NCBI GenBank assembly: GCA_026770585.1
Contig: MU646693.1
Location: forward strand, 215,194 to 226,993
Direction of reading: 5' to 3'
DNA length: 11,800 nt
Source of the DNA: Baffinella frigidus
Lineage: Eukaryota > Cryptophyceae > Cryptomonadales > Baffinellaceae
Shown: piece by piece, positions 1-5,943 of the stretch
Layout of the letters: each line of letters starts with the position of its first letter
Numbering within the stretch: position 1 is the stretch's first letter
The notes under the pieces: generated by a model
The model's database searches: none
What the model saw: the letters and a program-made list of their open reading frames with translations, nothing else
Told to the model about the DNA's origin: nothing
Program-made: the position numbers and the translations under genes

Positions 1-262
1 GGGGGGGGGGACGACTTGGTGTCGGAGCATGGAGGCTGTTTGCGGCATGAACGAGACGCGTTCGACCGGCAGGCGTCGAGGCGGGTGCGTGCCACGCTTT
101 GTTGGTGTGTTTGTGCGTAGTTCGATGTCGAGCGAACTCGGCACATTTAAGACAGTCACGGTCGAAAAACGGCCCCGCCCTTCAGGTGAAAAGCCTTGAC
201 ACCGGTAAGTTGTTCCCTCCTCGCTCGACAGCGGTTTCCGGGAAGGGCTGAGGAGGGGAGGA
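1..262. other. Non-coding left flank
   Basis: The window opens with a run of G. Apart from a diverged repeat (about 19-120) that recurs near 455-545, I see no gene here. The motif CCTCGCTCGACAGCGGT near 221-237 recurs with one change near 4421-4438, so this is repeat-derived sequence. Confidence 0.5.
19..120 (+). repeat. Diverged repeat copy 1 with an open frame
   Basis: In one frame this stretch reads SEHGGCLRHERDAFDRQA and then SRRVR before a TAG at 118-120. The stretch at 475-545 reads MEHGGSLRHARNLLDREA and then PRRVR. The two share an EHGGxLRHxR...DRxAxRRVR pattern at protein level and are similar in DNA. I do not recognise the family. It could be a remnant of a mobile-element protein or another exon of the downstream gene family. 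Confidence 0.4.
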
Positions 263-266
263 CTTA

Positions 267-400
267 TCCGGGGAAACCTATTTTTCTTTCATGTGATGGC
301 AACGAAAATTACTACACACATGCTTTACTATTACTAATAAGGACGAATTGTGTAGTAATTTTCGCAGCCATCAAATGAAAGAAAAATAGGTTTCCCCGGA
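267..400. mobile_element. TA-flanked MITE carrying the 68-bp module
   Basis: This is a near-complete palindrome of 134 bp with terminal inverted repeats starting TCCGGGGAAACCTATTTTTC. It is flanked on both sides by TA (265-266 and 401-402), as for Tc1/mariner-type MITEs. The centre (300-367) is a copy of a 68-bp palindromic module found four more times in the window. No coding capacity. Confidence 0.75.
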
Positions 401-474
401 TAAGGACGGTCTTGCATGCCCCCACACAGAGCTGTTAGACGAATCAGGGAAGCGTGGGGCGATTAGTTGGGGGT

Positions 475-545
475 ATGGAGCACGGGGGCTCTCTGCGGCA
501 CGCACGGAACCTGTTGGACAGGGAGGCGCCGAGGCGGGTGCGTAG
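475..545 (+). repeat. Diverged repeat copy 2
   Basis: Second copy of the repeat seen at 19-120. It shares the EHGG, LRH and RRVR residues in an open frame and then runs into the TG microsatellite. Function unknown. Confidence 0.4.
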
Positions 546-572
546 TCCCGGGTGTGTGATTATGTTTCTGCG

Positions 573-597
573 AGTGTGTTTTTGTTTTTGTTTGTGC

Positions 598-629
<32 letters not shown>

Positions 630-651
630 GTTTGTGTTTGTGTGTGTGTGT

Positions 652-688
<37 letters not shown>

Positions 689-732
689 TGTGTGTTTGTG
701 TGTGTTTGTGTATGGTTGTGTGTATTTGTGTG
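573..732. repeat. TG-rich microsatellite
   Basis: About 160 bp of (TG)n interrupted by TTTG steps. Open frames through it, such as strings of Cys-Val or His-Thr, are artefacts of the simple repeat. Confidence 0.95.
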
Positions 733-1025
733 AATTCTGGTCGAAAGAATGCAAGGTCTGTGACTCGTTGGGGAACGTGATCGTCCTAATCTATCACCGC
801 GGAGCCGCCCCAGCCTCTACCACCATCAATTCAATTTCGGAACACGGCAGAATCTGTCCCGCTATCTTAGGCTTCCAACGCCGAAGACATGGGTGTATAT
901 GCTATTTTAGGCATACAATGATGCTATCTTGCGCCTTCTTATGTGGATAGATTCTGTGTGTTCCGAGATGAAATTGTGTCCACAGAAAATCCTGCACTAC
1001 AAGGGTAACACGTCCCGCGCTTGCA
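733..1025. other. Unassigned sequence
   Basis: There is an open frame through 733-950, but it begins in the microsatellite and shows no recognisable domain. Near 945-975 there is weak likeness to 3046-3085 (TTCCGAG followed by GATGAAATT). No gene is supported. Confidence 0.4.
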
Positions 1026-1175
1026 CCTGAAACCCGAATCCCGAAACCCGAAACCCGAATCCCGAAACCCGAAACCCGAAACCCGAATCCCGAATCCTGA
1101 AACCCGAAACCCGAATCCTGAAACCCGAAACCCGAATCCCGAAACCCGAAACCCGAAACCCGAAACCCGAATCCC
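1026..1175. repeat. CCCGAAA / CCCGAAT heptamer array
   Basis: About 21 heptamers, mostly CCCGAAA and CCCGAAT with a few CCTGAAA. They keep the seven-base period and the leading CCC of the telomere-type CCCTAAA unit. The period gives open frames on both strands with seven-residue protein repeats, which I consider spurious. Confidence 0.9.
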
Positions 1176-1300
1176 TCGCAGGGTCGGTCGCGCGTGCGCT
1201 CCGTTCACGACCGCCGGAACACTCGCCGGGTGAGCGTCTGAAATAGTACCGTTATCGGAGTTCCCAATCCTACCCTGCTACCCTCCGGGTGTGTGGGGGG

Positions 1301-1334
1301 GTTAGAGTCGCTCGCAACCCTAAACCCCTCAATC

Positions 1335-1366
<32 letters not shown>

Positions 1367-1577
1367 ACCCTACACCCTACACCCTACACCATACACCCTA
1401 AAACCAGGCTATACGTATATGGAGTATCTTTGTCGGAGTTCCCAATCCTGCCCTGCTACCCACAGGGGGGGGCACCTGAGAGTCCAACGCCTGTTGACTG
1501 AAACGGGCGGGGTTTGTACCAGGACGAAAAGCAATTCTGGCCGGCAACAGTACCAGACACCCCTGTGATTAGTCAAC
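1301..1577 (+). repeat. Dispersed repeat TR, copy 1
   Basis: The unit starts AGAGTCGCTCGCAA, continues as an array of CCCTCAA and CCCTACA heptamers (1317-1402), then a unique block containing TATACGTATATGGAGTATC. It ends with TGATTAGTCAAC. A closely matching copy lies inverted at 5672-5972, with a partial copy at 5289-5393 and a short piece at 1249-1285. A 50-codon frame starting at an ATG is open in both long copies, but differences between them change amino acids in about ten codons and are silent in about five. That does not look like a selected protein. Confidence 0.85.
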
Positions 1578-1588
1578 AGTCGTTGGGC

Positions 1589-1640
1589 TCCCGGGCGTCA
1601 GCACAGCCGGAAACCGCGAGGTCGCGAAGGCCCTGCACGG
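1589..1640 (-). repeat. Fragment of a dispersed intron repeat
   Basis: The reverse complement (CCTCGCGGTTTCC, then TGCTGACGCCCG) matches 4618-4655. That match places the segment in the repeat family that also surrounds elements F and the 4881-4967 hairpin. Confidence 0.5.
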
Positions 1641-1644
1641 CTTA

Positions 1645-1796
1645 ATCCGGGGACATGTTCCATTGAAAAGAAAATGGATCCCTATTTGTTCATTGGAGTT
1701 GGACGAAGGGTAATCAGGGCCCTAAGTAAATTTAATTAGGACCAGAATCCGGTTTGATAGGCCATTTTCTTTTAAAATTAAGCGTGTTCCCGGATG
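1645..1796. mobile_element. Inverted-repeat element with TCCGGGGA end
   Basis: Arms at 1645-1677 and 1762-1795 pair over about 33 bases with mismatches. The end TCCGGGGA equals the terminus of the TA-flanked element at 267-400, so these may be one superfamily. The flanking dinucleotides (AA and TG) do not form a clean TA duplication here. Confidence 0.6.
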
Positions 1797-1805
1797 AGAT
1801 CGTCC

Positions 1806-2030
1806 CCTCCGCCTCTTAGGGTGTAGAACTTAGGGTTTAGGGTTTTGGGTTTAGGGTGCAGCGTTTAGGGTGTGAGGTTTCCTGAACCCTAGCCCCTCTT
1901 TCTCGCTTGTTTGCCGTCGCTCTAGGGCTCCGCCTCTTGGGGTGTAGCGTTTAGGGTTTAGGGTGCAGCGTTTAAGGTTTCCTGAACCCTCAACCCTTTG
2001 TCTCGCTTCCCCCCCCCTTCTCTCTAGGGC
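1806..2030. repeat. Tandem duplication with TTTAGGG-like repeats
   Basis: Two units of 105-120 bp each run CTCCGCCTCTTRGGGTGTAG, then TTTAGGG-type heptamers, then TTTCCTGAACCCT and a pyrimidine stretch ending CTCTAGGG. The heptamers are degenerate (TTTAGGG, TGCAGCG, TTTTGGG), so this is not a functional chromosome end. Confidence 0.8.
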
Positions 2031-2056
2031 TACCACACGCTCGCCAGATGGAACGT

Positions 2057-2188
2057 CCGCCACGCCAGAGTCTTCGAAGGGGTCGCCAAAAGTCAATTCC
2101 CCTGCAAGGCAGTAGTTTTCAAAAGTCAAAAACCGCTTCCAGGCGCGGTTTAAAAAGATTAACCACCTCCTCCACTCTGGCGTGGCGG
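2057..2188. repeat. Short-armed inverted repeat
   Basis: A perfect 15-bp inverted repeat, CCGCCACGCCAGAGT (2057-2071), faces its complement at 2174-2188. The interior pairs only weakly. It is probably a decayed hairpin element directly before element D. Confidence 0.55.
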
Positions 2189-2194
2189 GGGTCT

Positions 2195-2385
2195 CCACTC
2201 GAGAATGCTGGAGGAAACTATTTACATGTGGGGTTGTAAACGTTTGTACCAGGATATGGTATTCCAACTTCGTGCCTGTGCTAATTTCGCAGAGTTACGT
2301 GACCAATCAACGGAATTTACTACACAAATGCCCACTTGTAAAAGCACGTGGGTTTTAAATAGGCCCCTCTAGAATTCTCGCGTGG
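2195..2385. mobile_element. Element D, copy 1
   Basis: The arms begin CCACTCGAGAATGCTGGAG (left) and, read in reverse complement, CCACGCGAGAATTCTAGAGG (right). Copies are at 9045-9263 and 9378-9590. The interior is a composite: TTTGTACCAGGATA is shared with the 9045 copy, and ACGTGACC plus AATTTACTACACAAATG with the 9378 copy. The latter also matches the arm of the 68-bp module. Confidence 0.75.
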
Positions 2386-2583
2386 GTGCGTCAAAGATGA
2401 TTTCCTGCAAGTTTCATTGTTAGTCCCACGACCTTTGACTAGACCGTGTAGGGTTCGTATCCTGGTTTCTTCAGACGACAGGCCCACCTCAGATGAGGTT
2501 TTGTACCAGGAAAGGGTCCTTTCACTCAACAGTCGGGACTCTGATCGTTTGTTAGGTTGGGTTGCACCTCTCTGCGGGGTGGC
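2386..2583 (+). other. Possible upstream exon or exon relic
   Basis: An open frame runs through here. It includes a polar stretch of residues SSDDRPTSDEVLYQER encoded near 2472-2520. It lies just upstream of the first E1 relic on the same strand, so it might be an N-terminal exon of the RING gene. The evidence is only the open frame and its position. The stretch GGGTTGCACC near 2558 is repeated just after element B (2742), so the two sides of that element share a duplicated flank. Confidence 0.25.
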
Positions 2584-2742
2584 CACACAGAGGGCTACGA
2601 AGGGATTTTCGGGCACTCAGTGCCAGAGTTTCCGTTACCTTATCCGTAGGAACCCCCGTATGACCCTACGGGTTGCCTACCATAGGGTCCTAGGTCTTGT
2701 CGCTGAGGGGTCATTCAAGATCCCTTGGAAGTCCGCTGTGTG
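2584..2742 (+). mobile_element. Element B, copy 1 (159 bp)
   Basis: Ends are CACACAGAGGGCTACGAAGG and its partner ending GTCCGCTGTGTG. The body contains CCTTATCCGTAGGAACCCCC and ACGGGTTGCCTACC. Full copies of the same 159-bp length are at 7893-8051 and 8369-8527. A truncated copy is at 8665 and an inverted copy at 10728-10960. Non-autonomous, no ORF. Confidence 0.85.
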
Positions 2743-3000
2743 GGTTGCACCCCTCGGCCAAACGGTTGATTCCTGCAGCCGAACCACCGGGGTTGTAGAG
2801 CGCTGTGCAGAGAAGTTGGCCACCGAAAAATGGGAAAATGGGAAAATTGGAGCCATTTCGTCCACTTCTGAGAAATTCATGGTACCAAATTTCTCAAAAG
2901 TTGCCAAAATGGCTCCAATATCTCGATTTTCCATTATTTCCCGTGGCCAACTTCTCTGCACAGCGCTCTACTCCGGAGCAGGGCTGCCAAGGGGAGAGGG
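2743..3000 (+). pseudogene. E1 relic split by a TA-flanked MITE
   Basis: The left part reads ...AEPPGL and the right part YSGAGLPRGEG. Removing the MITE at 2798-2968 with one copy of its TA duplication restores a frame, GLYSGAGLPRGEG, matching exon E1 (GLYAGEGLPRGEG). The DNA also matches on both sides of the insertion. After 3000 it diverges. It lacks the AG acceptor of E1 at the equivalent place. Confidence 0.65.
2798..2968. mobile_element. 171-bp TA-flanked MITE inserted in an E1 copy
   Basis: A long palindrome with terminal repeat GAGCGCTGTGCAGAGAAGTT, perfect over about 26 bases. It is flanked by TA on both sides (2796-2797 and 2969-2970). The whole element folds on itself, with a centre near the palindromic ATGGTACCA. 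The TA duplication and hairpin form suggest mobilisation by a Tc1/mariner-type transposase that is not in this window. Confidence 0.8.
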
Positions 3001-3109
3001 GGCACTTAACTTGGACGTGACTGAAAGCTCCAGATGTGTGGAGTGATTTTCGTGCATTCCGAGAACTCCCGAACGATGAAATTAATTGCCTGGCGGGATG
3101 AAATCGCAG
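3001..3109. other. Spacer with the end of an intron-like segment
   Basis: Sequence ending GATGAAATCGCAG at 3109, which resembles the intron end before E1 (...CTGAACCGCAG at 3533). The block TTCCGAG ... GATGAAATT recurs weakly near 960. Nothing else recognised. Confidence 0.4.
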
Positions 3110-3200
3110 GGGCTGTACGCCGGAGAGGGGCTACCAAGGGGAGAGGGGTTTCCAAGGGGAGAAACTTCCCCAAGGCCAAACACACACCTCCGGAGCATTC
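3110..3200 (+). pseudogene. E1 copy truncated after 29 codons
   Basis: Following an AG acceptor the frame reads GLYAGEGLPRGEGFPRGET, near-identical to E1. It then departs at the TTCGA of the FDD motif and runs into an intron-end-like segment (CCCCGAAGCTGAATCGCAG, 3204-3222). It therefore lacks the SYEDLLALE part and the donor site. Confidence 0.7.
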
Positions 3201-3257
3201 GATCCCCGAAGCTGAATCGCAGGAGTGGAATATTTGACCCCCGGGGTTGAATCGCAG

Positions 3258-3488
3258 GGGTCATACGCCGGACCACACGAGGCTATCCATGCGAACAGAT
3301 TCATGAGTCAACTATTGGATTATTGCCCAGGAAACACGCCAAAAGTCAGCAGTTGATCACGTTTCCGCCGGAAAAAGCAGGAGGAAACGTGATCGTTTCC
3401 CATTTTTTTTTGAAATGTCCTTTTATTCTGTTTGCATGGATAGCCTCGTGTGGGAGAGGGGTTTCCACAGCCGAGCGCTCCCCTCTGT
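3258..3488 (+). pseudogene. E1 copy interrupted by element C
   Basis: After the acceptor TTGAATCGCAG the copy reads GGGTCATACGCCGGA (3258-3272). It is broken by element C and resumes GAGAGGGGTTTCC at 3454, encoding GEGFPQPSAPL in the E1 frame. It then joins another intron-end segment (GATCCCCGAATCTGAA). It is a broken copy and unlikely to be used. Confidence 0.65.
3273..3453. mobile_element. Element C, copy 1 (181 bp)
   Basis: A 27-bp terminal inverted repeat with one mismatch begins CCACACGAGGCTATCCATG. An inner perfect 12-bp hairpin, GATCACGTTTCC, lies at about 3356-3396. A second copy without the left end is at 4661-4818. It sits inside an E1 copy. Confidence 0.8.
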
Positions 3489-3533
3489 TTGATCCCCGAA
3501 TCTGAATGTTTGATCCTCGAATCTGAACCGCAG

Positions 3534-3659
3534 GGGCTGTACGCCGGAGAAGGGCTACCAAGGGGAGAGGGGTTTCCAAGGGGGGAAACTTTCCAAAGGC
3601 CGAGCGCACCCCTCCGAAGCTTCGACGATCTCTCGTATGAGGATCTGTTAGCGCTCGAG
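3534..3659 (+). CDS. Exon E1 (best copy)
   Basis: 42 codons after the acceptor CTGAACCGCAG, ending at CTCGAG before the donor GTCAGT. It starts GLYAGEGLPRGEGFPRGETF and ends RSFDDLSYEDLLALE. The Gly/Arg/Pro-rich first half has two imperfect repeats of a GEGxPRG unit. The second half carries the conserved SYEDLLALE helix-like motif. It has no methionine, so it must be an internal exon or the start lies upstream. Confidence 0.75.
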
Positions 3660-5890
3660 GTCAGTGCGCCGTGCTATTCATCAGTTTATTTCAGATAATG
3701 TATTTATCAATGCCCTTCCTGCCAACGAAGTTTACTTCACAATTACTTTACTATTACTAGTATGATCCGATTGTGTAGTAATTTTCGTTGTACGCGGGAG
3801 GGGGGGTTCCAAGGCCGAGCGCACCCCTCCGAAGCTTCGACGATCTCTCGTACGAGGATCTTTTAGCGCTCGAGGTCCGCTGGGTTTGAGGTTTGAGGTT
3901 TAGGGTTTAGGGCTTAGGGTTTAGGATGTACCCTACGAGATTACACCCACAGGGCGTGGGGTGTAGGGTGTAGGGTGTAGGGCAGTGGCTTCGGCGATGT
4001 CTCGTACGAGGAGCTCTTAGCGCTCGAGGTCAGCTTGCCGTGCTATTCATCATTTTATATCAGACAATTTATTAACATTTCATCATTTATATTAAATTTT
4101 CATCATTTCATATCGGATAATATATTAACCAACGTCCTTCCCGGCAACGAAATTTACTACGCAAATGTTTTACTATTACTAGTATGCTCCAATTGTGTAG
4201 TAATTTTCGTTGGCAGAAAGGTATTAATCAATACATTCCCAGAGATGGAATTGCAGCCTGGCGTCTGCATCGACGATGTCGGGTTCTGCTATCGAGGCAA
4301 CACGGGGTTCATTTAAAAAGCCAGGACCGGAAATCCGGTCCCAGCTTTTTCATTTTAAAAGTCCATTTCCCTTGAAATGCGGGTGAAAGTTTTTAAAATC
4401 CTTTGAAATTGAATGCCATCCTCGCTCGGCAGCGGTCTGTGATTCAGTCGCCTGTCTGCCCCATTTAGCGGCGCCTGAGGACCTTTTCACCTTGAATTCA
4501 ACGTGAAATCCCGGTTAGGTTCCAGGGCAATGGATAACATTCTAGTTCAAATCGTTTAGATGGACTGTATCCGTGAAGCCCCCGGTGGCTGCTAAGTGGA
4601 ACACTGCCTTCCAGGGTCTTCGTCACCTCGCGGTTTCCATCTATGCTGATGCCCGAGCGCCGGATCATTGCCCAGGAAACACGCCAAAAGTCAGCAAATG
4701 ATCACGTTTCCGCCCGCGCAGCGTGGGGGAACGTGATGCAGCGGGGGGGGACGTGATTATTTCCCCACATTTTTCAAAGATGTCCTTTTTATTCTGTTCG
4801 TATGGATAGCCTCGTGTGGAATGTCGGGTTCTGTGATTCAGTCGCCTCCCTGCCAACACGGCCTATCAGGATCTTCATTACCGCTAGCCATCTCCTACCG
4901 TAGGGCGACCCGTAGGTCATACAATTCGCATCCTACGGGTCGCCCTACGGTAGGAGGTGGCTAGCGGTTTCCGGGTGTGATATTCGAGTCGGAGCATGGA
5001 GTTGCTGCCACGGATCTCTCAGGGGGGTGCGGCGCACCTCCACTGTGCTACATTCCCAAGGCACCAAGGCACTGGATCGGAAAGGGCATGGGGGTTGGGG
5101 TTGAGGGTGTAGGGTTCTGTCGATTTTGGCATGATGTTAGCACACAGCTGCATATCGCGAATCTGCGATGTGGCGGATGCCCGACAGCTTCACGACTGTT
5201 GACTGATCTTCTTCTTCTTTATCACTCTGATATTCGAGTCGGAGCATGGAGCTGCTGCCACTGATCTCTCAGGGGGGTGAGGCTCACCTCAACCCTACAC
5301 CCTACACCCTACACCCCACACCCTGAACCCTACACCCTAAAACCAGGCTATACGTATATGGAGTATCTTTGTCGGAGTTCCCAATCCTGCTACACAGCTG
5401 CATATCGCGAATCAGCGACGTGGCGGATGCCCGAGCTCCCCACCACCGTTGACCTAAATATCTTTATTACTCTCGATAAGGAAGAAGAAGAAAAAGAAGA
5501 TCAGTCAACGGTCGTGGGGCGCTCGGGCATCCTCGGGATATTTAGGGTTTCAGGGTAAGAAACCAACACCAAATGGAAAACACCAAAGATGAAGGGCGCC
5601 GACCACAGGTGAATCGTCTTCTTCTTCTTTATTACTCTCGATGCAGGTCCTCGATAGGCCCTTAAGTCTCGAGTTGACTAATCACTTGGGTTTCTGGTAC
5701 TGTTGCAAACCAGAATTGGTTCTCGCCCTCGTACACACCCCGCCCGTTTCAGTCAACTGCCGCGGGACTCTCAAGGCCCCCCCCCTGTGGGTAAGAGGGC
5801 AGGATTGGGAACTCCGACAAAGATACTCCATATACGTATGGGCTGGTTTTAGGGTGTAGGGTTCATGGTGTAGGGTGTAGGGTGTAGGGT

Positions 5891-5943
<53 letters not shown>

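Noticed and set aside
560-754. His-Thr repeat frame on the minus strand
   Set aside because: Pure artefact of the TG/CA dinucleotide repeat.
552-950. 132-residue open frame rich in Cys-Val
   Set aside because: Half of it is translation of the TG microsatellite, and the rest shows no domain.
1026-1175. CRISPR array
   Set aside because: The units are seven bases and contiguous, with no spacers.
939-1233. Repeat protein frames (VSGFGFR on minus, PKPETRN on plus)
   Set aside because: Both come from the CCCGAAA/CCCGAAT heptamer array, whose period avoids stops on both strands.
1851-2267. 138-residue minus-strand frame
   Set aside because: It crosses telomere-like repeats, an inverted repeat and the edge of element D, with no conserved motif.
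2440-2470. tRNA T-arm-like GGGTTCGTATCCTG
   Set aside because: No matching anticodon or acceptor stems around it.
2417-3046. 209-residue plus-strand frame as one gene
   Set aside because: It reads straight through element B and the 171-bp MITE. Only its first part might be an exon relic.
4881-4967. Bacterial-type terminator hairpin
   Set aside because: There is no U tract and the context is a eukaryotic intron.
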